64,000 nt of DNA from an uncultured Alphaproteobacteria bacterium (GTDB lineage Bacteria > Pseudomonadota > Alphaproteobacteria > HIMB59 > GCA-002718135). The stretch spans positions 1 to 64,000 of the forward strand of contig CACNSY010000002.1 of assembly GCA_902623255.1 (NCBI GenBank), written 5' to 3'. How positions within the stretch are numbered: position 1 is the stretch's first letter; the number at the start of each line of letters is the position of its first letter. The translations under genes were made by a program, and so were the position numbers. The notes beneath the pieces were generated by a model. That model ran no database searches, was not told where the DNA came from, and was given only the letters and a program-made list of their open reading frames with translations. Below are positions 23,155 to 32,187 of this stretch, piece by piece.

Positions 23155-23985
23155 CTATTCCTTAACTGCTCCACCTGTTAAACCTGCAACAATATATTTT
23201 TGTAAAGTAAAAAAGAAAACTACTGCTGGAACAAGAGTTAGTGATACATAAGCTAATATTTTACCCCAATCAGTAAAATACTCACCTCTAAAGACCATTA
23301 TACCCATTGGCCATGAATAAAGTGACTCATCATTAATCATTATAAGAGGTAGCAAATAATTATTCCAGCTTCCCGTAAGAGTAATAACACTAACAGTAGC
23401 TAATATTGGAGTTGATAAAGGAAGAGTAAACCTAAAGTAAAATTGGGTATAGCTACAGCCATCACAAACAGCAGCTTCAAATATCTCTTTTGGCATTTGC
23501 CTAAAAAATCCTCGAAAAAGAATTATAGAAAAACCAAGCCCAAATGCAATTTGTGGAATTATAACAGCCCAACTAGTACCCAATAAACCAAAGTCACGAA
23601 CTCTTAAAAATAAAGGTAAAATTGCAGTAGCAAAAGGAAACATTAGTCCTAGTAAAAAATAATTATAAAGAAATTTATTTGCTGCAAATTTTACATGAGC
23701 AAAAACAAAGGCTGTCATAGAGGCAAACAGGACTACAAAAAAAGTAGTTCCGACTGCGTACACAGTAGAGTTCCATAAAAATAACCAGAAATCTGAATTA
23801 GTTAAAAGCGATGTATAATTTTCAAATTTCCAATCTATTGGTAAGCCTAAAGAGTTTGTTCTAAGTTCACCAGTGTGTTTAAAGCCTCCCATTACAGAAA
23901 CGTATAATGGAATAATAATTACTCCTGCTAAAAAAAATAAAATAAGATACAAATAATAAGTTCTAAAATTTGTTTTCATTATCAT
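23155..23985 (-). CDS. CUT1 carbohydrate ABC transporter permease (MalG-like)
   Basis: EAAVCDGCSYTQFYFRFTLPLSTPILATVSV EAA loop. Confidence 0.93.
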   Translation of the reverse strand: MIMKTNFRTYYLYLILFFLAGVIIIPLYVSVMGGFKHTGELRTNSLGLPIDWKFENYTSLLTNSDFWLFLWNSTVYAVGTTFFVVLFASMTAFVFAHVKFAANKFLYNYFLLGLMFPFATAILPLFLRVRDFGLLGTSWAVIIPQIAFGLGFSIILFRGFFRQMPKEIFEAAVCDGCSYTQFYFRFTLPLSTPILATVSVITLTGSWNNYLLPLIMINDESLYSWPMGIMVFRGEYFTDWGKILAYVSLTLVPAVVFFFTLQKYIVAGLTGGAVKE

Positions 23986-24862
23986 CTCTCATTAGTGTTC
24001 TTTGATAGCCAATTGCAATAAATAAACAAATTAAAAATATTACAACTCCAACCGCACTTCCAAAACCAACTTTCATACGCATTACACCAAAATAATATAA
24101 ATAAGAGACCATCGAATGCGTTACGTTTGAAGGTCCTCCTCCTGTTAGTGGCATAATAATATCAAATAGCTGTAAACTACCTAATAGTGATAAAAATACT
24201 GAAAGCTTAATTGTCGGAATAAGCATTGGTATTTTAATTCTAAAGGCAGTCGTTATTGGGCCTGCCCCATCTACTTTAGCAGCTTCTAAAACTTCTTTTG
24301 AAATAGCTTGTAATCCTGCAATATAAATCATCATGTGGATTCCAAAAAATTTCCAAAATATAACAATTAAAATCGCTAAGAGTGCCCAATCTTTATCACC
24401 AAGTATGAATGGAGCTTCTGCACCAAAGAAACCCCAAATTGCAGCAACTAAACCATAATTACCATCATAAATGTATGCCCAGATTAACGCTGTTACTATT
24501 TCTGCTAAAATAAATGGAAGAAAAAAAACTGTTCTAAAAAAAGCTGCTCCTCTGAGTTTATCTGAAATCATTAAAGCAATTAAAAGAGCAAATGGTAATT
24601 GAACAAATAGTGATATAGCAATTATATAAAAATTATTTTTGAGTGACATAATAAACACTCTATTTTTGAATAAAAATTCATAATTTTTAAGTCCAACGAA
24701 TTTCTCAGGTGCGCCATAGCCATTCCATCTAAAAAAACTGTAATAGGCTGCTTCACCTATTGGAAGAACTACAAACAAAGTAAATATTGTTAAGGCAGGT
24801 ATTAAAAAAATTATTATTGTATAATACCTACTAAGTAGTGCATCAAATTTTGCTGATCTCAT
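23963..24862 (-). CDS. CUT1 carbohydrate ABC transporter permease (MalF-like)
   Basis: EAAKVDGAGPITTAFRIKIPMLIPTIKLSV EAA loop; overlaps partner permease. Confidence 0.93.
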   Translation of the reverse strand: MRSAKFDALLSRYYTIIIFLIPALTIFTLFVVLPIGEAAYYSFFRWNGYGAPEKFVGLKNYEFLFKNRVFIMSLKNNFYIIAISLFVQLPFALLIALMISDKLRGAAFFRTVFFLPFILAEIVTALIWAYIYDGNYGLVAAIWGFFGAEAPFILGDKDWALLAILIVIFWKFFGIHMMIYIAGLQAISKEVLEAAKVDGAGPITTAFRIKIPMLIPTIKLSVFLSLLGSLQLFDIIMPLTGGGPSNVTHSMVSYLYYFGVMRMKVGFGSAVGVVIFLICLFIAIGYQRTLMRDDNENKF

Positions 24863-24871
24863 AGCTATGAA

Positions 24872-24899
24872 CAGGGCTCTTAATTAAAAAAGAGCCCTG
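24872..24899 (-). terminator. Stem-loop downstream of binding-protein gene; 10 bp stem, 8 nt loop, no U-tract (attenuator/RNA-stability hairpin rather than canonical terminator)
   Basis: CAGGGCTCTT-aattaaaa-AAGAGCCCTG, arms 24872-24881 / 24890-24899. Confidence 0.8.
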
Positions 24900-24908
24900 A
24901 TATTTATA

Positions 24909-26159
24909 TTATTGATTAAATTCCCAAGCTTCTTGAACAGCTTGAGTAGCTTCTTCAGGAGTAATAATTCCTGCCGCTAAATCAGTAGATACGTCATTAA
25001 CAACCCTACCAATATCTGCACCCAAGAACTGATCATAAAATATTTGATGATATTCTGAGTTAGAGATATTTTGTGCAACTTGTTGCAAGAAAGGATTTGT
25101 AAGAGATACATCAGCACCTTTCACGATAGGTATATAAGCACCTTTTCCTGCATCATCTTTTTGAATATCAAGAGATACATAATGCATAATAAATTCAACT
25201 GCTGAGTCAGGAGCACTACTTGAGAATAACCAACCATTTATACCGCCAAGTGTATCCCCAGCATCACCGAGACCACCACTCGTCATTGGCATATTAAACA
25301 TTCCCATATTATCGTCTCCTAAACCTTCACCACTTGAACTGTTAGCTTTTTGAGAACCATACATCCAGTTACCCATAAGTGCCATTGCACATTTACCATC
25401 TCCAAAAAAACCTGCCTGATCTGGCCAAGTGTGTGATAAAAATCCTTTTTGAAAAGGTTCTAAAGCAACTAGCTCGAGCATTTGCTCACCTGATTTTAAG
25501 TATTCTGGTCTATCCCAACCACCATTATTAAGTGATTCAAGGAATAATCCTTTTCCACCATTTCTTATGTGGAGGTGTGTCCAAAGAAAGTGAACAGGCC
25601 ATTTATCTTTACCACCCATACAAATAGGAGTAATTCCTGCTGCTTTGATTTGTTTTACAGCACTAATTAAATCATCCCATTCTTTGATGGCTGAAACGTC
25701 AACTCCGGCTTGATTGATAAGATCTTTGTTATACCACCAAGCAACTTGTGATACTTGTAAAGGTAAACCTACTCTTTGACCTTCAAATGTAAAAGCATCT
25801 GCTGCTGCTGCACTAACAGTATCCAAATAACTATCTGGTACAACATTGGAGATATCTCTTAAAAAACCAGCTCTGGCTTGATCATACATAACTCCGCCAC
25901 TCCAGCTATAAAATATATCTGGTCTATCATTTGATTGAAGCATTGTAGGTAACTTTGCTTTGAATGATTCATTTTCTAAATACTGCATAACAACAGTGTG
26001 TCCTGTTTTAGCTTCAAATTCTTCAACAGCCCTAACCATGTTAGCATATGAACTTGAGTCTTCACCAAATAAGTGAAGCCACTTTATAGTATCTGCTTTA
26101 ACAGAACTAAATGACATCAAAATAGTTAGTGAGAAAAATATTTTTAGTAATAATTTCAT
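24909..26159 (-). CDS. CUT1 extracellular solute-binding protein
   Basis: N-terminal Sec signal; IKWLHLFGEDSSSYANMVRAVEEFEAKTGHTV; next to two permeases; strong SD AGGGAGGATTAA-ATG. Confidence 0.93.
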   Translation of the reverse strand: MKLLLKIFFSLTILMSFSSVKADTIKWLHLFGEDSSSYANMVRAVEEFEAKTGHTVVMQYLENESFKAKLPTMLQSNDRPDIFYSWSGGVMYDQARAGFLRDISNVVPDSYLDTVSAAAADAFTFEGQRVGLPLQVSQVAWWYNKDLINQAGVDVSAIKEWDDLISAVKQIKAAGITPICMGGKDKWPVHFLWTHLHIRNGGKGLFLESLNNGGWDRPEYLKSGEQMLELVALEPFQKGFLSHTWPDQAGFFGDGKCAMALMGNWMYGSQKANSSSGEGLGDDNMGMFNMPMTSGGLGDAGDTLGGINGWLFSSSAPDSAVEFIMHYVSLDIQKDDAGKGAYIPIVKGADVSLTNPFLQQVAQNISNSEYHQIFYDQFLGADIGRVVNDVSTDLAAGIITPEEATQAVQEAWEFNQ

Positions 26160-26285
26160 TTAATCCTCCCTAAGATTATCGTAATAAGAAATTTATAACA
26201 CTAAAGGGATTTTTTTAAACTAAAAAAGGCAATTTTTAGGCTTAAAACCATCTATTTATGCTGTAAGATTAAGCAAAAATTTTTA

Positions 26286-27791
26286 ATGAAAAATAAACCA
26301 AACATCATTATATTTAATCCAGATCAATGGAGAGGAGATATGCTTGGATATCTTGGTTACCCAGGCGCACAAACTCCTAATTTAGATAATATAATTAAAG
26401 AAGACGCAGTTGCATTTAAGAATGCTTTTTGCCAAGCGACAGTTTGTACACCAAGTCGTTGCTCATTTATGACTGGCTGGTATCCACATGTACATGGTCA
26501 TAGAACAATGCATTATATGCTACATACTGATCAAGGAGACTCTAGTATTTTATCCGAACTAAAAAATAAAGATTACTTTATATGGTGGGGTGGAAAAAAT
26601 GATTTGATAGCAGGACAAGAGGGTTATCGTAATCATTGTGATATTTATTTTGAACCAACTAATAGAGATTTTCAAAAATGGGGCTATACTCAACAACCAG
26701 GCACACATGGGGGAGATTTATCATGGCGAGGACCTGAAGATGGACATAATTATTATAGTTTCTTCAAAGGAAAATTAGATAAAAAAGATAAAGATATTTA
26801 TTTCGATGACGATTGGTCCATGGTTTATGGAGCATTAGATTTTGTAAAAGATTATAAAGAAGATAAACCATTCTGTTTATTTCTACCACTTGGTTATCCG
26901 CATCCTCCTTACTGTGTAGAGGATCCATGGTTCTCTTCAATTGATCGAAGCGTAATACCTAATAGATATCAATACAAAACTTGGGAAGACAAGCCAAGTC
27001 TTTTAAAAGGAATTATGGATGGACAAAGAATGCAAGATTGGACTGATGAACGTTGGAATGAATTACGAGCGGTATATCTTGGTATGTGTGCAAGAGTAGA
27101 TTATCAATTTGGACTTTTGGTCAATCAACTAAAAGAAAATAATTTGTATGATGATACTTTAATAATTTTTTTATCTGATCATGGTGACTTTACAGGTGAT
27201 TATAATTTAGTTGAAAAAACGCAAAATACTTTTCAAGACTGTCTTACTAATGTTCCTCTTATTATTAAACCACCAAAAAGTGAAAATACATTAAATGGTG
27301 TAAGCGATACAATGATTGAATTAATTGATATTGCTGGAACCATATATGATTACAGTAATATCGAGCCCTCATATTGGCATTTTGGAAAAAGTATTAAAAA
27401 TTTTATTGAACAGAAAACTGATAATCATAGAGAAGAAGTATTTACGGAGGGTGGTAGACTTAGATTAGAAAGACAAGCAAGTGAAAATCAAAGTCTTCAA
27501 TTACCCCATGGTCTTTATTATCCAAGAGTTAGTTTACAAGGTCAAGAGGATGAAATTTTAATGCATACCAAAGCAACAATGTGCAGAAATAAAAAATTTA
27601 AATATATTAAAAGAGCTTACGAAAAAGATGAGTTTTATAATTTAATCGAAGATCCTGGAGAAATTAATAATGTTATTGATGATCCTCAATATGCGTCAGA
27701 ACTTAAAAAACTAAAAGATAAAATGCTTTCATGGTATCAAGAAACTTGCGATGTTGTTCCATTAAAAGGTGATGAAAGAGATTTCAATTAA
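26286..27791 (+). CDS. Sulfatase (Cys-type, CTPSR motif)
   Basis: MKNKPNIIIFNPDQWRGDMLGYLGY, TVCTPSRCSFMTGWYPH formylglycine motif; no N-terminal signal visible. Confidence 0.93.
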   Translation: MKNKPNIIIFNPDQWRGDMLGYLGYPGAQTPNLDNIIKEDAVAFKNAFCQATVCTPSRCSFMTGWYPHVHGHRTMHYMLHTDQGDSSILSELKNKDYFIWWGGKNDLIAGQEGYRNHCDIYFEPTNRDFQKWGYTQQPGTHGGDLSWRGPEDGHNYYSFFKGKLDKKDKDIYFDDDWSMVYGALDFVKDYKEDKPFCLFLPLGYPHPPYCVEDPWFSSIDRSVIPNRYQYKTWEDKPSLLKGIMDGQRMQDWTDERWNELRAVYLGMCARVDYQFGLLVNQLKENNLYDDTLIIFLSDHGDFTGDYNLVEKTQNTFQDCLTNVPLIIKPPKSENTLNGVSDTMIELIDIAGTIYDYSNIEPSYWHFGKSIKNFIEQKTDNHREEVFTEGGRLRLERQASENQSLQLPHGLYYPRVSLQGQEDEILMHTKATMCRNKKFKYIKRAYEKDEFYNLIEDPGEINNVIDDPQYASELKKLKDKMLSWYQETCDVVPLKGDERDFN

Positions 27792-28708
27792 TATAATTCG
27801 TTTTCAATTCTTGTAAGCCAATAGTCGACATCCATTTTCTTGTGACCAGTTAATAACCTCCAAAACTTGACAACATTTATTTTATCAAGTCTATTAGTAT
27901 CTGCTTCTTGCCAAGGATAGGGCCTCATTAAAATATCATTAATAGTTTGATCCTTAGTTTCATCAGTCCAATACAAAGCACGGTTTGGTAAAGGTTGATA
28001 TTTTTTTTCAGGATCCCATAACAATTCTTGTTTTTCTGTAGGTTGAAGTCTTACTTTAAACATATAACGAATATTTTCTGAAAAATTGACTCCAGCTCCA
28101 TGCCAAAGACCGCTATGAAAAATACCAATGGTACCAGGTTTACATACTATACTTTTTTGCCCAAGAATGTTCTGATATTTTGCAATAGCCATTTCATTAA
28201 CAATACGTAAGTGTGTTCCTGGATGATACCTTGTTCCACCCATTTCTTTCGTTACTTCAGTTGGAAAATAAAATAATTGAACATCAAAGGTACTTCTTGG
28301 ATCGATCGTACTATCTTGATGGTTTGCTTGAGACATTTGGCGTTGATTTGCTTGATTAAAATATTTTGTTGGAAATGTTATATGAAGAAATTGGTGATCA
28401 ACAATTGTATTACTTCCTACTAAACTTGTAATAGCGCCTTCAACTACTTCATTTTTGAAAATTTTATCGAGAGGTGAGTTTTTGGGAAATGCTTCTTTAA
28501 GTGGTGTGCCCGCAGGTATTCTTGGAATACTACTGGTAGCTTTAATATTTTTATAAAAATCATTAACACTATCAGCTTTATCAATATCTGTATGACCAAT
28601 ATCATCTAAAAATTCTTTATTGGTTTGTTCATCAATTAATTCATCAAAAAATAAACATCCACTGCTAGCAAATTCTGCCATTTGCTCTGTTGTTAATAAT
28701 TTTGGCAT
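27788..28708 (-). CDS. Phytanoyl-CoA dioxygenase (PhyH) family Fe(II)/2OG oxygenase
   Basis: HQDSTIDPRSTFDVQLFYFPTEV, GGTRYHPGTHLRI, GLWHGAGVNFSENIRYMFKVR. Confidence 0.85.
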   Translation of the reverse strand: MPKLLTTEQMAEFASSGCLFFDELIDEQTNKEFLDDIGHTDIDKADSVNDFYKNIKATSSIPRIPAGTPLKEAFPKNSPLDKIFKNEVVEGAITSLVGSNTIVDHQFLHITFPTKYFNQANQRQMSQANHQDSTIDPRSTFDVQLFYFPTEVTKEMGGTRYHPGTHLRIVNEMAIAKYQNILGQKSIVCKPGTIGIFHSGLWHGAGVNFSENIRYMFKVRLQPTEKQELLWDPEKKYQPLPNRALYWTDETKDQTINDILMRPYPWQEADTNRLDKINVVKFWRLLTGHKKMDVDYWLTRIENELY

Positions 28709-28709
28709 A

Positions 28710-28988
28710 CTAAAAATCTCCTTCTTCTAATTTTTCAAAAAAAAATTCATGTTTTAAATATGATGTTCTATATTCCTCACCAGGTTGTTCTGGTATAGCT
28801 TGACTTGCTTGAAACAATCTCCACCCATCTAATAATGCATCAAGACCAGTAGGATATGGTGGAGTGTCACTGTCTCCAGTCATATGCAATTTTTTTCCGG
28901 TACCATCAAAAGTTGCCCAAGAAATAACTTCAGCTTCTAAACTTGGAAACTTTAAATAGAGAACTAAAACTTTTTGTCTTTTTGCCAT
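28710..28988 (-). CDS. Small protein of unknown function (92 aa)
   Basis: Intact ORF packed 1 bp from PhyH gene and 14 bp from the permease gene on the same strand; no family recognised. Confidence 0.75.
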   Translation of the reverse strand: MAKRQKVLVLYLKFPSLEAEVISWATFDGTGKKLHMTGDSDTPPYPTGLDALLDGWRLFQASQAIPEQPGEEYRTSYLKHEFFFEKLEEGDF

Positions 28989-29002
28989 TTAATAAACTTA
29001 TA

Positions 29003-29821
29003 CTATTTTCCTAACCCTGCCAATGATCTAACAAAATACTTTTGGAATATTAGGAATACTATTAACACTGGAATTACCGCTATTGTAAGTCCTGCCATAA
29101 TTGCCCCCCAATCAGATGTCCACTCTCCTCTTAGTTTTAATAGACCTATAGGCAAAGTTTTAAAGTCGTCTGAAGTTAACATTATTAGTGCTAATAAAAA
29201 TTCATTCCAAATCCAAACAGTTTGAAAAATTGCAGCACTTGCAATAACTGGTCCAGACAGGGGTACAATAATTCTGAAAAATATTTGAAGCTTTGTACAA
29301 CCATCAATAGTGGCAGCCTCTTCTACTTCTTTTGGAAAATCCAGAAAGAAAGCATAAAAAAGTATAACGGTAAAAGGAATTCCAAATGCAGTAAGAGGCA
29401 TAATAACTCCAAATAAACTGTTTAATAAATTTAAGTTTGAAACCATCGTATATAAGGGAACAAGAACTGCAGCAGGTGGAATTGCAAAACCTGCTACTAT
29501 CAATAGATAAACAAATTTATTAATTTTAAAATCGATTCTTGATAGTACGTACGCTGCCATTCCTGAAATTGTAACAATTAAAAAGACGGCAAAAAAAGAT
29601 ACTATGAAAGAATTCAACATAAAACTTCCCAGTCCAACAGTTAGAGCTTTTTCAAAAGAAGAAATTCCAAATTGACTAGGAATGCCCAAAGGTTCTAAAA
29701 AAATTTCTCTTTTAGATTTAAATGTTGTTAATACCATTACTAAAATTGGCATTAAAACATAGATGCTAAACAGTGTTACAAAACCATAAGCTATTATATT
29801 TGCTATTTTAAATCGACTCAT
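29003..29821 (-). CDS. CUT1 carbohydrate ABC transporter permease (MalG-like)
   Basis: EEAATIDGCTKLQIFFRIIVPLSGPVIASAAIF. Confidence 0.93.
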   Translation of the reverse strand: MSRFKIANIIAYGFVTLFSIYVLMPILVMVLTTFKSKREIFLEPLGIPSQFGISSFEKALTVGLGSFMLNSFIVSFFAVFLIVTISGMAAYVLSRIDFKINKFVYLLIVAGFAIPPAAVLVPLYTMVSNLNLLNSLFGVIMPLTAFGIPFTVILFYAFFLDFPKEVEEAATIDGCTKLQIFFRIIVPLSGPVIASAAIFQTVWIWNEFLLALIMLTSDDFKTLPIGLLKLRGEWTSDWGAIMAGLTIAVIPVLIVFLIFQKYFVRSLAGLGK

Positions 29822-30726
29822 TAAGCTTTCCTACTGGATTTAAGTTGTAACCACCCTAAAAATAATGCGATGAGAAGAAGTATTACAGATAATGCGTTGG
29901 CGTATCCCATATGAAACAAATTGAATGCTTGTAAATAAATGTAAGTACCTAAAACTTGAGTTGCATTGGATGGCCCTCCTTGAGTAAATACAAAAATAAA
30001 TTCAAAAACTTTAAATGCTCCGATGGTTGTTATCAAAATTGCAACAATCAAAACATTTCTAATCATTGGAAGCGTAATATACCAAAAAGCTTTAACTCCA
30101 GTTGCACCATCTATTTCGGCTGCATCATACACCTCTTTAGAAACTCCTTGCAGACCAGCAAGAATTAAGACCATCATGAATCCTGTATTTTGCCATGCAG
30201 CTGTTATCATTATCATCCAAATTGAAATATTAGGATCTCCTAACCACCCCTTAGACGGTGTTGATAAACCAATAGATTTAAAAATAGCATTTAATATACC
30301 AACATTTGGGTCATAGATTATTAACCAAATTAAACTCACTGCAACTGATGATATGACCATTGGAGTAAATATTATGGTTCGAAAAATTACTCTTCCATAT
30401 TTTATTCCTCGATCAAGGATTGCTGCTAAAATTGTTCCAACACCTACCTGAAGAACAATAGAAGCAAAAACTATTATAAAGTTATTTTTCAACGCTACCC
30501 AAAAATATTCATCCTGCGTTGCTTTAATGTAATTCCCAAAGCCAACCCATTTCCAATTGTTCATTGAAGTAAGGCTGTAGCTATAAAATGATCCTACAAT
30601 TGTACCTATGGCAGGAATAAAGATAAAAATCGTACAAAATATTAAAGCCGGTACAAGAAGTATAGTGGCTGATACTTTGTCATTCGACAAAGAAAAACTA
30701 TTTGTTTGTGTATTATTTTTGTTCAT
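29821..30726 (-). CDS. CUT1 carbohydrate ABC transporter permease (MalF-like)
   Basis: DAAEIDGATGVKAFWYITLPMIRNVLIVAI EAA loop. Confidence 0.93.
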   Translation of the reverse strand: MNKNNTQTNSFSLSNDKVSATILLVPALIFCTIFIFIPAIGTIVGSFYSYSLTSMNNWKWVGFGNYIKATQDEYFWVALKNNFIIVFASIVLQVGVGTILAAILDRGIKYGRVIFRTIIFTPMVISSVAVSLIWLIIYDPNVGILNAIFKSIGLSTPSKGWLGDPNISIWMIMITAAWQNTGFMMVLILAGLQGVSKEVYDAAEIDGATGVKAFWYITLPMIRNVLIVAILITTIGAFKVFEFIFVFTQGGPSNATQVLGTYIYLQAFNLFHMGYANALSVILLLIALFLGWLQLKSSRKA

Positions 30727-30730
30727 AAAA

Positions 30731-30760
30731 AATTTCGGCTATTAAGAAATAGCCGAAATT
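30731..30760 (-). terminator. Stem-loop with U-tract downstream of binding-protein gene, abutting permease start codon; 13 bp stem, 4 nt loop
   Basis: AATTTCGGCTATT-aaga-AATAGCCGAAATT; minus-strand continuation TTTTATGAAC. Confidence 0.85.
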
Positions 30761-30770
30761 AATAAAATAT

Positions 30771-32066
30771 TTACATCGCTGCTTTAGCTTCTAAAGCAAC
30801 CTGCCTAATAAAATCCATAGCTTCTTGTGGAGTCTTCGTTCTATTTAGAATTTCAGTACCCATATCAAGATAAGCATTTGAAACATTAGCTTCTAATAAA
30901 ACATCCAAAACATTTACGTGACCTGTTTTGTCTGCAATATCATTAACATAAAAATTAAACCAATGAGTTGGATTACTCATTTCGCCAATTTTTGTTGGAT
31001 TAGAAGGCATGAAACCCATTAGTTCAGCTGCTTGCAATGCCATATCATCTGAAACCATAAACGAGGCAACATGTGCTGCAATTTCAGGATGTGCGGTTTT
31101 TGCTGATACCATCATGCCAGATGGAACAAGGAAACCTACAGTTGCTGCACCAGCACCACCAACTACTTCTGGGAATCTAAAATAGCTAAAGTCAGAAAAA
31201 CCTTCACCATTAAAGATACCTCCACACCATGTACCACAATAAATCATTGGTGAAATTTGTGATGCAAACATTGATCTTGTTAGATCTGGATGTGTAGCGT
31301 TTGGAGCATCTTGGAAACAACCTGCATCTTGCAGATCTACAACTTTTTGCCAAGCCTCAACATACGCTGGGTTAGTAAATAACTCATCTTCTGATGCAGA
31401 TAAGTTATAATCTGCCGCAGTATTTTCTTCACCTACAACTCTTTGGTTTAACATAGTTATAACGTGATTGAGTTTCCATCTTTCTGAGTTTCCTAGAGGC
31501 CATGGAACAATAGATGAATCAATTGCTCTAATATCTCTACAAAGATTTAATAAGTCATCAAATGTCTTTGGTACTGCCAAACTGTTTGCTTCAAAAAAAG
31601 CAGGGTCATAGTGAAAATATTTTGAGACTGAAGTATTTGGTACTCCATATATTTTACCATTAACAGCAGTTGTGTTTGATAATCCTTCACTAATGTAATT
31701 ACCATATCCACCTTCAACATTTGCGTAAGGAGTTATATCTAATGCTAATCCTGCTCTTGCTAAACGAGCACTATCTTCCCCAAACCAGTTAAAGAATACG
31801 TCTGGTCCATCATTACCATTTAAGGCCACTTGAATTTGAGTTTTATAAGCTTCATTTTCAAATGTTTGTAAAATGATGTTTACATCAGGATTAATTTTTT
31901 TGTATTCTTTATTAAGATTATCATAAAATTCATCCTGTCCGTTCCTACCACTTAAATCCCATATTGTTATATCAACAGCATAACTTGAAGTTATAAAACC
32001 AAATGATAAAAATAATGAGAAAATAAATAAGTAAATTTTTTTAGTAATAAATTTTAAAAAATTCAT
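30771..32066 (-). CDS. CUT1 extracellular solute-binding protein (start refined to ATG at 32066)
   Basis: Signal peptide MNFLKFITKKIYLFIFSLFLSFGFITSSYA; ORF-track 'M' at 32078 is TTG inside the SD (TTGGGAGGAAAAATG). Confidence 0.92.
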   Translation of the reverse strand: MNFLKFITKKIYLFIFSLFLSFGFITSSYAVDITIWDLSGRNGQDEFYDNLNKEYKKINPDVNIILQTFENEAYKTQIQVALNGNDGPDVFFNWFGEDSARLARAGLALDITPYANVEGGYGNYISEGLSNTTAVNGKIYGVPNTSVSKYFHYDPAFFEANSLAVPKTFDDLLNLCRDIRAIDSSIVPWPLGNSERWKLNHVITMLNQRVVGEENTAADYNLSASEDELFTNPAYVEAWQKVVDLQDAGCFQDAPNATHPDLTRSMFASQISPMIYCGTWCGGIFNGEGFSDFSYFRFPEVVGGAGAATVGFLVPSGMMVSAKTAHPEIAAHVASFMVSDDMALQAAELMGFMPSNPTKIGEMSNPTHWFNFYVNDIADKTGHVNVLDVLLEANVSNAYLDMGTEILNRTKTPQEAMDFIRQVALEAKAAM

Positions 32067-32187
32067 TTTTCCTCCCAAATTATTAAAATGATGAATTTAA
32101 TCTAGCCGATATAGAAATTTATACAATAATTTAAAATGGCAATTTTTTTTTAAAATAAAGATATTTTTGTTAGATTTCTTGTATTTT

